DNA of 64,000 bases from Piper betle (lineage: Eukaryota; Streptophyta; Magnoliopsida; Piperales; Piperaceae): assembly GCA_033002965.1 (NCBI GenBank), contig JAURVB010013874.1, positions 1 through 64,000 of the forward strand, given 5' to 3'. The stretch's first letter is position 1, and each line of letters starts with the position of its first letter. Positions 11,398-23,726 of this stretch are shown piece after piece. Both the position numbers and the translations under genes were made by a program. The notes below the pieces were generated by a model. The model made no database searches, had not been told where the DNA came from, and saw only the letters and a list, made by a program, of their open reading frames with translations.

Positions 11398-14300
11398 TTA
11401 GAAAGGCAATATATGTTGCATTTCCAGCGTCTTCCTTACTGCATCATCTAAGAGGTCAAGTAAAACTTTTGTAAAAGGCGGCATCTTGGTCACGGCCAAT
11501 TGTCTTTCTAAATGTAGTGTGCTACAGAAAAATTACATATGATCCCATTATTTATCTGATTACATCAAACATTAATGCCAAGAAAACAACCATTGATTGA
11601 ACAAATTTATTGACGATCTTTACCCGTTTAATAAGCTCATAATGTTTCCTCTCACATGGGCAAAAAGATGGATGTTCTCTGCCATCTGTACCAAATACCA
11701 TTTCATGTGTTACAGCCATTGTTGTAAAATAACTCATTATAAACTAAATTGTCTTCTTTATATATCAATGCACAAGCACTCAAAACAGCTCAAATTAAAA
11801 CCCATCATTTACCATTTTGAAGAACGATGTTTAAATAAAAATCAACTAGTCCCAACTTTAGTTTGATCAAGATTATTAAAGCAAATATTGATGCATCAAA
11901 ATTGAATTGGCTACTGACGATTATTTAACTTATTTGGATTTTTAACACATAAAATCAATAAAACAAGCGCCACGAGCCTCTCTTAATCCAAAAACTAGCT
12001 GAGGAAATAAAATTTTCCTATTAGCTTATATACATGTCATCAATCATCCCCAAAACTGATGTGGAAATAATTTAACAATTATCCCACTCACACATCGGAC
12101 CATCCTAATCGTCTCCCCTTCACGCATGTTGAGTCCACATGTTATATTGAAATCCCAAGAGATTCCAATTCTGACTATGTGATCTTACTGGCTACCAAAA
12201 TCATCTTTTCCTCACACATACTTACTTGAAGCAACACCAAAAAAGGACTTCAAACAGGCGTCACAAGCTTTTTAATATAAAAGTTAGCTTAGGGAATAAG
12301 ATTTTCATATTAGCCTATACACAAATAACCAATCCTTTATAAAATTGATGTGGAACTAACCCAACATATCTTGCTATAGATTTTATTTACAAGAAGTTCT
12401 TAAGAAAGAGTTAGACATCAATTATTATAGTAGATAACTTAAGAAAGTTCACCTTGTTAGAAGAAATGTTGGCAGAAATTTGATGGAGAGCTTGGGTATT
12501 CTCCCCAAGCAACTTATTCCGCTCAAGCAACTGCCTTCTTAGGTCGTCAATTGCTGCATATCATAAATATGAACAACAAAACAACATTATATAAAAACAT
12601 ATAGAGAATAATCAATTTTTTAACCACCTTAAACATTCGCGCGCACATGTATATATAACAATAGTTTCAATAATGTTGTATCCATTGTTTAACCGAATGT
12701 CGTGCGTAGAGCAAGTGTTATTATATAAAAGCCTCACTCAAAATAAATATTAGGTTACTAAAAGATCTTCAAATTAACCATGCATAATGATGAAATCATC
12801 TAGTTGTTAATTAGATAAATGCACACAAGAATGTCATTTCTCATCCTATAAATATTTGAATTACAAAGATAGCATCCAAATATCTTCAACGCAGCTATAA
12901 TGAAATTGTGAGAAATTATGCCAAAATTGAGGTATGAAATGTAATTAAAGGCCTAAAAGCTCACCAAATTACTTTCTCCAACAACTAGGTGAAGCATAGA
13001 AAAGAAATATAGATAAAATTATTAACAATAATTAAATTTCATAACACATATCCAAAGATCCTAATAACTGTCCAAAATCAATGACAAAACATACTTGGAG
13101 TACATTAATGAAAAAACAAAACAAAAAGGTTAAAAACCAAAAAATAATATTGTAGTTCTAAGGGAAGTTATAAAATGAATAACCTTGGGGTAATTGTCGG
13201 CCAACATTGTTTGTGGGGAGTGGCATAATAGTATTCCTCCCTGATGTAGAACCTGAAGATGAATTTGTAATATTTTCCTAGAACATAAATCCCCGATATA
13301 TTACTATGCAACCCCAAAAAACAAATCCAAATTAAGGCATAAATATCATTGATATTCATATATAATTTATATTTGTCTGCAGTCTTATGAATTTAATTAC
13401 TGATGCTTCTCCCACATAACACATGTCTACTAAATTAAAAACTTCTATAATTATATATTGTCTATAAATCTTCCTAAAACTTAAACAGGGTACATCAATT
13501 ATTGAATTGATTTTCTATGAAACCATACAACTTGCAATTCTATTTAATAAATCACCAAGCTTGTGCAGATTTACAACTGTTATTCACATGTTTGATCCAC
13601 TAATCCACCATTATTTAAAGTATGCACGAAGCAGAATATAACACTACGGAATGTTGTTTGGCATATTTAACACTTAGGTAAATAAAATATGTAGTTGTAA
13701 AATTAAATATGATGTTGATAATTAATATTATCTTTTACGACATCACAACATATAATTATTATTAGTAGTAGTGTTAGACTATATTGTCAAAAAAATAATG
13801 CAAAATTGATTTCACTATTGCAATCGATCTAATACAAATACAAAAAATCTCTAAAATGGAGAACAATTTAATTTTATGATATATTTATGAAGATATCATA
13901 TATATTTTAATATAAAAGATTTTTTAAATTATCACTCACATAATATAAACATATTTAGACACTACTAAAATATAATAAATATATTTAATTTTTCAATATT
14001 ATTTCCAAACTCATAAATAAAATTAAGTATTGGTCTTACAAAAAAATCAATTTAATAGGAATTATGTTAAATAAAAAACATTACTTCTACTAAAAAGAAA
14101 ATGATACGTTAAAAAAATTAATAATCAAAAATTTAAAATATAATTAAATACTTACCATTGGCCCTTTATTTCCTCTTTTTCTACTCTCGTTTTTCTGCAA
14201 GAAAATATTATTGCATTCATGCAGTCTTCAGTTATTGTCATAAATAAATAAAAATTTTGAAATAATATGTATGTTCTATTATATTAATATACAACATTTA

Positions 14301-15534
14301 TATTGTAAAAAATATAATATTTTTATTATGAAAAATACATTATAAATTAGCAAAATATATAATTTTATACAATAACAATTAATATTTCAATTAGAATTTA
14401 GCTTTTGTTATGTTTTGGAATTTATATTACTAAAACTAAGTACAAAATTTAATAAATTTTATAACATTTTTTAAAAATAATTGTTACTTTAAAAATTGAA
14501 AATTCATGTTAAGATATATTTTTTTAATTATTATTATAAATAAACTAAGTTTTAGTTAAGATATGTTTGTTCAAGAATATTTATATACAATATTTTTCTA
14601 TTGAAAATGAATAAAATTTATATCATTAACATCAAATAAAAAACAATACGACTTCTTCAACATGTGAAATATCAATTGTTATATTTTGATCTCTAATGCA
14701 TATTTTATAAATATAATTAAATAATAATAATAGATAAATATTGTATATTTTATACTTAGTATAAATAATTTTTTATAAATGACGTGCCCATTGTTTGTTT
14801 CGTGACAAAAAAACAAGCATACAAATAAAGCTACACAAAAATAAAAGAGTTCTTCAATTTACCATCATTTGTTGATATTTAAATGCAACATCGCGGATAG
14901 TTTTGTTTGGTAACATTGCTGCAATCTTCACGTATCGATTAATACTTTTTATTTCAGACTTATATCTGTGAATTAACATTAATCACACATTAAAATAGTC
15001 ATATATGATAAGCCAAGTAAAACATATATAAAAACAAAAATTAGGTAAAACATAGGTAAACATAGGGGAAAATTTTTTATATAACCAGCTAGTAGGAATA
15101 TTAAACATAATTATTAGAAAATGAGAAAATTATGAATTATCTTAAATATCCCTAATCAAATTTTAATTTTAAAAAGAAATTAATAAACATGAGTCTCAAA
15201 TGGGACAATCACCCTAGGCCAACAGCGGCCTTATTAGTGGCCTTCGGCCACGACCGCCAACTAAATTAAAAAGGAGTATTTTTAGACTAAATGGCAGCCT
15301 TGTTATTATTGAAAATTCATAGCTAACCTTTTTCAACCCATCCTTCAAAATGTCCAGCTCTTCATTTGTCCACTCCCTGTCAATGACGGGGAAGTTGTGC
15401 TGAAGCCCCTTATCTACCGCCGCCAGTTGGCGGTCGCCGTTGCCTGTAGAAGTGGTTGAAGACAGGCTTGCATTACCCTCCATTGTAATTAAACTTGTAG
15501 AAGTGGTTGAAGACAGGCTTGCATTACCCTCCAT
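11398..15534 (-). CDS. Myb/SANT-like (homeodomain-like) protein gene, multi-exon
   Basis: Exons (minus) are 15534-15328, about 14965/14958-14863, 14194-14156, 13277-13184, 12553-12453, possibly 11623-11569, and 11521-11398. Exon 1 carries EWTNEELDILKDGLKK and exon 2 NRYVKIAAMLPNKTIRDVA, together a SANT/Myb-type helix set of the kind found in a conserved plant nuclear protein family. Exon 4 is Ser-rich. Exon 5 encodes a predicted coiled coil (IDDLRRQLLERNKLLGENTQ...HQISANI). The last exon has KMPPFTK near the expected conserved Pro motif. A DNA or chromatin role is inferred from the family only. Oddities: the exon 1/2 junction keeps frame only with the acceptor at 14958, exon 6 and its phase are uncertain, and residues after DVA (FKYQQMM) differ from the usual LRCRWMT. 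It may be a decaying paralogue. Confidence 0.55.
11945..12366 (-). mobile_element. TRIM copy inside an intron of the SANT-like gene
   Basis: Read on the minus strand, an LTR beginning TGTTGGGTTAGTTCCACATC starts at 12366. A second LTR beginning TGTTAAATTATTTCCACATC starts at 12077 and runs to about 11945. Both match the TRIM LTR at 5050-5197 (middle: 'agctagttttTggattaagagaggc'-like segment). The internal part (12078-12240) has the 'catgttgagtccacatgttat' block seen in the other copy. Divergence between the two LTRs shows it is old. Confidence 0.65.
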
Positions 15535-15546
15535 TGTAATTAAACT
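15445..15546 (-). repeat. Exact 51-bp tandem duplication across the start codon of the SANT-like gene
   Basis: Units 15445-15495 and 15496-15546 are identical. The length is a multiple of three, so 17 residues (SLITMEGNASLSSTTST) repeat in frame. Each unit carries its own ATG (15534 and 15483), giving two candidate starts. Confidence 0.92.
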
Positions 15547-17520
15547 GCTGATGATCCAACCAAGATTCCACTTCAAACATAAGAACCAAGAAGCACATAT
15601 AGAGCGAAGAATCTAATACAACAAACTAGGGCATAAAAAATAGGTTAAAAAGAATTGATGTGAGGGAAGCATGACAATTTTGAGAAGAAGAAAAGGAAGA
15701 GTTTGGTTGAGAGCGAGACAGAGAGGGGAGGGAAGATACAGATACACAAGGGGGACTTCAGAAGATATGATCCTACCTAGAGCTTTCCAACTCTACCCCT
15801 CATCCTTCTTATACGTATACACAAGGGGGACTTAAAAAGATACGATCCCAACTAGACCTTTCCAACTCTACCCCTCATCCTCCTTGTACCAAATTATCAT
15901 ATTTAATGTTAATCTGATCATATGAATTGGTCTCTAGTCTTTGTATAAACTCACTTTTATAATTAAAAACTACACAAGGCATAGCAAACATGATGTTTTT
16001 TAAAAAATCTGATGAAAATTAAAACTTGAATTGAAAATTATATTTAAAATTGAAAAGAAAATAACTAATTATAATTACCTTTGCTTAATTGGAATTAATT
16101 CACTAAAAAGGTTTTTTCTCCTTGTTTCAAAGTGGAGAAAAGTGGTACTTTCCTCCACGTATAATACCTTATGGTAGAGAATAACCTTAGATTTATTTCT
16201 AATTTATTTTCCAACGAAAGATATAGATTGTAAATTAAATCAGGATGATTATGTTGAAGATCAAAATTACCTGGTATCGTGGTGAAGCTCCCTTGATGAA
16301 CGATCCAAACCCACCTATCATCAAAACAAAAAATATTTAATCTCCATCATTAACCACTTAAATCACGTACAAAACTTACATATAGTTTTCCTTAGTTAGC
16401 GCTTCTGTGTCACAAAACTGCATGGGAGAAGAACTTACATGTGGGATCTAACATGCATAGAGGCTGGGCTAGGAGTGGGTAGGAAGGAGGGAAGAGCGTT
16501 TGGAGAAGTAGAGATCATAAAGCCGGTTATGGATGTAAGTGCAGTTCTTTTAAGGTCTATCCATTTTATTCGTGGGTTTATCATGAGAAACGAGTGGGAC
16601 GTTTATCTTAAGAAGATGAAAAACATATATGGAAGACAAATAGGTATAGAAGATATAAGAAGACAGTGCAGAAAGAAAAATAAAAGCAACCTATTGATGA
16701 CGTACCAGAGAAAAGATTGAATATAACCGATGGAAGGAGGGCGTAGACAGGATGAGGGTGATGGAAGTTGGGCAGTTGAGGAAATAGTTAAAGTATATAT
16801 TTTGCAAGAAGAGGGTCTCTTTGTTTTTGATATCATCTTTTGGATTTGTGTATATCTCATCAAAAACCGATAAGCATCGCCAAATTTCTTTCTTGTATAT
16901 ATCATGTTCTCTCTCTCTCTCATCTCTCTATATCTCTATCTATCTCTCTCTCTCTCTCTCTCTCTATCTATATATTCACACACGTATATATCAATCAATA
17001 TATACCGGCCAAGGGGAGTGATAAGACTTGGTTTAGATGTGTTGGCTTTATGAATTTTTTTAAATATAATAATTTTCAATATATAATAAATATATATATT
17101 TATATATATAGATAATCTGCACCCGTATATTAAAGTGCCTAAGATTTTTTTTGTTTTTATTGTGTTTCAACCTATCTTTTATCATAATTAATTCTGACCC
17201 ATAATATTTTATTTGTTCCTTAATATTTACTTAATTTTAAATTAAAATTAAAATTATTATTATTATTTATTATTAAGAAAATATTGGACTATAATTTTAC
17301 TTAAATTAGGAATTAAAAAATAATTTAATTCTAATCGAATTAAAAATCTTTAAAAACAAATTATATTTAGTTATTAAAATTTTTTACTTATTGAAATTAT
17401 TTTTTATATAGTTGTGTATAACTATATTTTTTTTAAATAAAAATAAATATTCATTATTTTTATTTAAAAATAATATCATAATAATTTTGAAATTAAATTT
17501 ATATATTATTAATTAGTCTT
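15547..17520. other. Upstream/intergenic DNA of the SANT-like gene, with a CT microsatellite
   Basis: This holds the presumed promoter and leader of the minus-strand gene. A near-duplicate 'acacaagggggactt...gatacgatcc...ccaactctacccctcatcctcc' segment occurs at about 15745 and 15820. A CT/CTAT microsatellite lies at about 16904-16967. The 93-codon frame at 16439-16720 has no recognisable similarity and is not called. Confidence 0.5.
16904..16967 (+). repeat. (CT)n / (CTAT)n microsatellite
   Basis: Long CT dinucleotide runs broken by ta and ca. Confidence 0.9.
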
Positions 17521-17818
17521 AAGCATACCCCGCACATCTCGCGGTTGTCTGGCTAGTTTTTATTATATGTATATATTTTAGTTTTATTTTTAATTTTAAT
17601 TTTATTTTTTAGTTCTTTAAAGGAGGGTTAGATACAATTTGACTCAAATTATATATCTATACTTGATTTAAGCATACCCCGCACATCTCGTGGTTGTTTG
17701 GCTAGTTTTTATTATATGTATATATTTTAGTTTTATTTTTAATTTTTATTTTATATTTTAGTTCTTTAAAGGAGGGTTAGATACAATTTGACTCAAATTA
17801 TATATCTATACTTGATTT
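17521..17818 (+). repeat. 149-bp tandem duplication
   Basis: The segment starting aagcataccccgcacatctc at 17521 recurs at 17670 with only a few changes (cgcggttgtct versus cgtggttgttt). Both copies run to 'tatatctatacttgattt'. The surroundings are AT-rich and non-coding. Confidence 0.9.
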
Positions 17819-18474
17819 TATTATTAATTTGACTCAAACTAACCAACCACATATCAATATATCGAATTTTTCCCATCTTACTGTAAAATAATTCGATATC
17901 TTATTTTTTAAAAAAGTTGAATATTTTAGATGAGTATCATAAAACTAGTAATAATTCCTTTCAAAAATATTCACTATTATTTCGAGCAAAAATATTTTAA
18001 AAATTTTAATTATTTTGAGCAAAAATATATGTGTTGATAATAAAAATAGTTAATGAAATAGTTATAAATTCAATTACATGGTGATAATGTTGTGAAAATA
18101 AAGAAAAAATATGACTCGATTATTATTTTAGGTTATTCAGTCAAAATTTGGTTAAAATCAAACCAAATTGAACTAATTCAGTTTAATTGGTTCAGTTATA
18201 ATTTGGTTCTTATTTGGTTAACCAAAGAAGTCCATTTCGATTTGGTTAGTTTATAGTTCGGTTTGGTTTCACCCAAACCAACCGATTAGTCAGCCTATAC
18301 ATAAACATCACAACATTACATAAAACTTGAATTCTGGGTATTACTGTCTACAATTTGATTTGCCAAATCTTCCACGTATCAAAGATATCCTCTGGTTTCT
18401 GTTAATTTATGTAAGTAAAGACAGGAACTTTGTGCACATGATTGGTATGAGCTATTTAAAATTTGTCGTTACAG
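17819..18474. other. AT-rich intergenic DNA
   Basis: Contains repeated short motifs of the type 'tttggttaaccaaa / ggtttggtt' at about 18130-18290, a common degenerate plant repeat. Part may be intron sequence upstream of the Fe-SOD remnant; I could not recognise its N-terminal exons here. Confidence 0.4.
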
Positions 18475-19043
18475 GTTTGGAACCACGAGCTTTTTGGGAG
18501 CCTATGCAGCCTGATGGTGGGAAAATGCCTTGGCGAGGTGTACTTGAGCAGATCGAGAAGGATTTTGGTTCCTTCTCGAAGTTTAGGGAGTTGTTTGTTT
18601 TAGCTGCTCTTTCATTGTTTGGTTCTGAATGGGTCTGTAATCTACTCTAACTCGACTTCACTTTTCTAAAATAAAAATTATTTGAGCGATAATAATGATT
18701 TATCATACATTACATTAATGTTGATCTAGTGCTCTGTTCACCAGTGAAGACTCCGGAGAAAAAATTTGCTATTGTCAAAACGTCAAATTCTGTTAATCCA
18801 CTTGTTCTTGGAGCTATAGTATGTAGACCAATGGCATGGCTGATAAGACTTTATCTTACAAATTCTGACTGATAAGCTGGCTACATTGTGTTTGCAGTGC
18901 ATAATTTGCCTTGATGTGTGGGATGTAAGTCAATTCATTAGATTTTCCATTCTACTATAGTCATAATATACTCCTTAATTTTTGTAATAATACTTTTATT
19001 CTTTTCTCAAATCATGCAGCATTCATACTATCTTGATTACAAG
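18475..19043 (+). pseudogene. Fe-superoxide dismutase fragment with introns
   Basis: Four exon-like blocks match the C-terminal half of plastid Fe-SOD. 18475-18632 has WNHEL, then PMQPDGG and EQIEKDFGSF...ALSLFGSEW. 18745-18818 has VKTSNSVNPLVLGAI. 18898-18924 has ICLDVWD. 19020-19043 has HSYYLDYK. Consensus-like donors and acceptors separate them, so this is an unprocessed copy. A one-base deletion after WNHE shifts frame before FWEPMQP. The N-terminal half with the first two metal-ligand histidines was not found, and nothing after YLDYK is recognisable. The Asp and His of the DVWxH metal site survive in sequence. Its nearest gene is the Mn-SOD on the other strand, tail to tail. Confidence 0.8.
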
Positions 19044-20438
19044 GTAACGGAAATTGAACATATAGTTCGCTGGTAAAATCTTAACATTTATTGAGAAAGA
19101 TGCTTTTTCAATTTTGTGACCGGTGCATATCCTTTAAGTGTAATATTGGCTGGAGAGCTTAATTTAAAGGCTTGATGTCTCAGTTTCCTCTAGAACTTGC
19201 AAGCAGTTCTCATAAAACCTAAAACACTTTAACAACTTGAGCATCTCAGAACTTGTAGCCACTCTGAATTTGAGAGGCTATCCTCGATGCATATCTGAGG
19301 ATCAAGGTTTTCCTTTCTAAAACGTGGGAAATGTTTATGCTGTTCAGCCGGTTTTGAATTGATCTTCGAATTGATTTAAGGGTAGTTTGAGCTCAAATTG
19401 AGTAAGTGGATACATGTCAATCAGAGTCGAGCCAAATTCATCCTTACATAAAACCAAATTGAGTTATGTGAGCTTCGAAGCTAATCCGACTCATGATCGG
19501 CCCCACTAAATAGATGATTTATATTTAACTGAGAGAACGAAATCCCAAACCCAAACAGCATATATGCCTAATGCCATGGAGCATAATTGAATAGATTATT
19601 CGGATAATTTACATTCAATTTGACCAGCTAAGATTAGGCCAAGGTAGTGTATGATGTGTCCAGCCAAAACCAAGCAAGTAGAAGCTCCTTTTTTCACCGA
19701 AGCGAGTAGAAGCTACTTTGTAGAAAAGTTGCATACAAAACCAAGTATTAATTCTTTCTAATTCTAGTGAGGAGATGATGAGTGGTAGCACCCGAGTGAT
19801 AATTAGTAGCAATACACTCATGCTACTAAAAATACTTTTTGCACTAATGTTTAACCCAATTTTGACACGGCTTTCAAGTTCTACCGGAGACTCGAAAAGA
19901 GAAGTGCTCTATTATAATCACAGTTTTTTAAAAATAAAGACGCAAATATTGTATAAGTCAAATATAATATGCTTATTGTGATTATATGCAAATATAATCG
20001 CAACAAGCATATCTCGTATTGGGCAGTAATCATCCACAACAGCAGATACCACATTGTCACTTAAAAAGGAGAGTTTCTCAGCTCAGAAAATGGTTCCCAG
20101 TTATGAAAAACATCCTTTGCTATCATGTAAATCTTAAATGCCGTGGATACCACAGATCACCGCGGCCACCACAGCATTCATTTATGTCTTCTTCAACTTG
20201 GTTTCCAGCCTATCACATTCACAGCATTCAGGTGCTTTAAGAGGTGAGATTTTTTATCGCGAAAACTCCTTTGCACATCCCTTTATTACTCCCAGTTTCA
20301 ACAAGAAACGTGCAAAATACAGGCCGAACAACACAATAAAGACCATAAATACAAAGCCGAATCACTTAGACGACAAAACATCCTCCAAATTTATTTCACC
20401 ACCTTGGTTTGAGAAAAGACGACAGCCCCTCACAAGTC
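19044..20438. other. Intergenic region between the Fe-SOD remnant and the Mn-SOD 3' end
   Basis: Probably contains the Mn-SOD 3' untranslated region just below 20439. Small frames at 19615-19981 and 20019-20240 have no recognisable similarity. Confidence 0.5.
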
Positions 20439-23400
20439 TCACTGAGACTCGTTCTCATAGACTTCACCACTAAATTTCCAGTTTATGACGTTCCATATGT
20501 TCTTCAAATAGTCAGGCCTCACATTCTTGTACTGCACGGAGATTGTATATCTAAGTTAAACCATAAAATTGGGCAAGAGCAACATTTAAAGTGGTAGAAG
20601 CGAAACTTCAGCAGCGGATAACTACCTGCAAGTAGTAGGCGTGTTCCCATACATCAATTCCAAGCAGGGGAACTAAGTTTGCTCCCTTGGTAACAAGCGG
20701 GTCCTGAACATATATGAAGAATATAAGCAGTTGGCTAAAACATCCAACCTTTTGTGTTTTTTTTACTAGGCGAAAGCATCTAACTTGATAGAGTAAGCAG
20801 CAAAGTGCAAGAGGAACCTGATTAGCGGTGGTTTCAACTACAAGTTTCTTCATTTCCTGGTCTAAGCCAAGCCACTGTTATCAGAATGAATTACTAATAA
20901 GTACACCACTGAGGCTGAAATGCTTATCAGCATGATTTACTAATAAGTATACCATTGAGGCTGAAATGTTGTCGTCGTGAAAGCCAAATAAATGAAGTAA
21001 AAACAGACAATTTTTTCACATACCACCCATCCAGAACCCTGCAGGGCAGCACCTTCAGCATTCATTTTCTGCACCAGCGCTTCCAATGAGCCAAAATTTT
21101 CATCAATCGCCCAGCCCAGATTTCCTTTTGGCGGCTCTCCTCCTCCTTCCTGTCATGACTACTTAGTGATAGCATGCCCAGCTTAACGTGATAGAATCAG
21201 GAAAATGAAGCAAAAAAGTAGTCAATTTTTTCTCAATAAACACAAACTCACACGTGTTGGAGCCAGATTCTTCCAAAATATTGAATGGTTGATATGGCCT
21301 GAAAGGATATCATAAATTATCAAAGTTGAGAATGAGTGATGCATCTTTTTATGTGTTTAAACTCAATTTGGAAGTCTTAACATCTAAAGTAAGAGCCACA
21401 CATCTATGATCTACAAGCAATTAACAGACTCAAACATAGATGTAAAATAGTTGAGGTGTGAAGAGCAGTAACATATGAACCCAATCAGTGATCTTTAATT
21501 TCGAGCAATCAAGTACACGAAGGAGCATTGGCTGAGATGTACTGAGATATTTATAACTAACAACCAACTAAGTACTACACACTGACAAAATTGAAATGCA
21601 AGACTACAAAACTAGCAGAAAGTATGTTCTGCTTTCACACACATCTAAATAATAAAAAATTCCTCTCAGATAGAGATCAATATACTTCAATGCTTCTCAT
21701 TTTCTTGCCATTCTTTTTTCGATGCCAGAGAACTACAAAGAACTTAGTCATTGATGGGATACTTTCAAATCTAAGTCTAAAATATATATGCATAAAAAAT
21801 TTTTTGATATATTTTTTTAAAAGTTTTTCTTTGAAAAACCTTCATTTCATGTGTGTATTGCCTACAGGCCACAAGCATGTAACGAATTATAAGATCCACT
21901 TCCTCGATATGAAAGACTATCCATACCCCTTGACCCAAAAGTGGTAGCATCATGTCAAACACCATTAGACCATGATGCAAGCAAGGCTTGCTGGGTGTGA
22001 TCAGTCTCTCACAAAAAGAACATGACCCTCAATGCTAAAATCTAGAGAATCTTTCTATGAATAATGATCTTTTATATTAACTATGACACGTACAAACAAG
22101 GTTCCATCATGAACCATGGTGGAGTATTAATTTGATATGCTTTATGCTAGATATATAAGATTTACAGTTATCAATTTTTGTATAGATTTTTTTAGCATTC
22201 ATACTATGCACATTTAGCAGATAAAAATTATTCAGTATTTTGTGATGTATATTTTTGGTTTCCTGTAAGGATTTTGCATCATCTTACAAAATACAAACTT
22301 TCAGGCTGTTTATTGTCCGTTCATTTATTTCCCTCATTATTGTCAACCATATATCTTTCGCCTATTATCATTAATTGGTTGATTTATTCAGCTAATCAGC
22401 TCAAGGTTATGATTCTGTTAATATATCAATAAATATAAGTTCCACTCATGAGACACTCTTAGATAGAATAAGAACTATGAAGAATTAATTGTCCAGTTTA
22501 GCTTGTTGTATCTCCCCACCAAGAGCCATCCCCTCGAGGAGGGAAATCACTAAATCAAACCTTAAAACCCTGATTTAGCCCAAATTGAGCCTTATAACCT
22601 CAATTTGGCTGCCTAATTTGGGTAAATTTCAATTCTTTTTGCCCCGGTTTTATCTTGACGCCAACTACATTAATGCTACCAACATAAGAAATCATTCTAA
22701 TCCATGCCATATGCGGCCTACATTAAAAATAGACTCCAATTTTATAAACAAATATTTAGGGTCTGTTTTGATTGGCATGAAAAGAGTGAGTAAATGAAAA
22801 AAATATCATATGAAATAGAGATGAAATGACATGAAAATTTTAAATTGTTTCCTTATATATTGGAATATCATGAAAATAAGATAAAAATGAAATATTCCTT
22901 CTCATGTGCACGTTCTTATGTCTCCAAAAATTTGAATAGCATGTTTTTCATAAAAAGATGTTTTTGTAAAATTTTTAAGATTTACTTTGGCTAAAATTGA
23001 AATTTCTTTTAGCTAAATTTCATGACATCTCCAAAGACAAGAAAATTTGTATCTCCAAATTTTACATTTCTTTGAATGTAATTTCAGGACAACTGAACAC
23101 ACCCTTGAACAATGAAATAGACTATAGTGATCTTAGACATAGACTCCGATTTTAAAGGTAGACCAAAAAGATTAACTTTGATGTTTACTGTATTTTGATT
23201 GGTTGAATCTCCTACCTCTTATCAGAGCGCGATTTTTACTTTCAAATTTATTAATAAGAGTAGATTTCCATTCATTTTGCCCTAGTTCGATCTAGAACCC
23301 TACCACATCAATGCGACCAACATGAAGAGATCATTCAACCACACATCATACAATCAGCAGCACAAGAACATTCTAATTAAAAAATAAATAAACAAATGAA

Positions 23401-23726
23401 AAGAAAAGCGTGCAACTAGGGCCAAAACCTCCGCCGTTGAACTTGATGGCGCTCTGGAGCTTGACGACGGCGGGGGCGTCGCCCTTGCCCATGGCGGCGT
23501 CGAGCTGCTCGAGGGCCTTGTTGAAGTTCGTGACGTAGGCCTGGTGGTGCTTCTGGTGGTGGAGCCTCATGATCTCGCCGCTTATGGCCGGCTCCAGGGC
23601 GCCGTAGTCGTAGGGGAGGTCCGGCAGCGCGAAGGTCTGCAGGCCCCGGACTCCGGTCGAGCTCCGGCCCAGTTGCGAGGAGGCTGCCTTGACGGCGCCG
23701 GCGAGGAAGAGGGTCCGAGCCGCCAT
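20439..23726 (-). CDS. MSD1: Mitochondrial manganese superoxide dismutase
   Basis: Disproportionates superoxide to oxygen and hydrogen peroxide in the mitochondrial matrix. Six exons (minus): 23726-23429, 21298-21252, 21149-21024, 20874-20818, 20703-20626, 20531-20439, all with GT-AG introns and consistent phases. The product is 232 aa, the usual family length. Residues 1 to about 30 form an Ala/Ser/Arg-rich presequence ending before [18 protein letters not shown]. Metal ligands are visible: His in [11 protein letters not shown], His in HINHSIFW, and Asp and His in [11 protein letters not shown] chose the ATG at 23726 because the upstream in-frame codon adds only SPT and the downstream sequence has typical presequence form. 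Exon 1 is very GC-rich while the rest is AT-rich. Intron 1 is 2.1 kb and contains no recognised gene. Confidence 0.95.

Noticed and set aside
18130..18290. Clustered ggttnggttnaaccaa motifs, considered as a regulatory array
   Set aside because: This is a common degenerate plant repeat. I could not define ends, unit length or target duplication.
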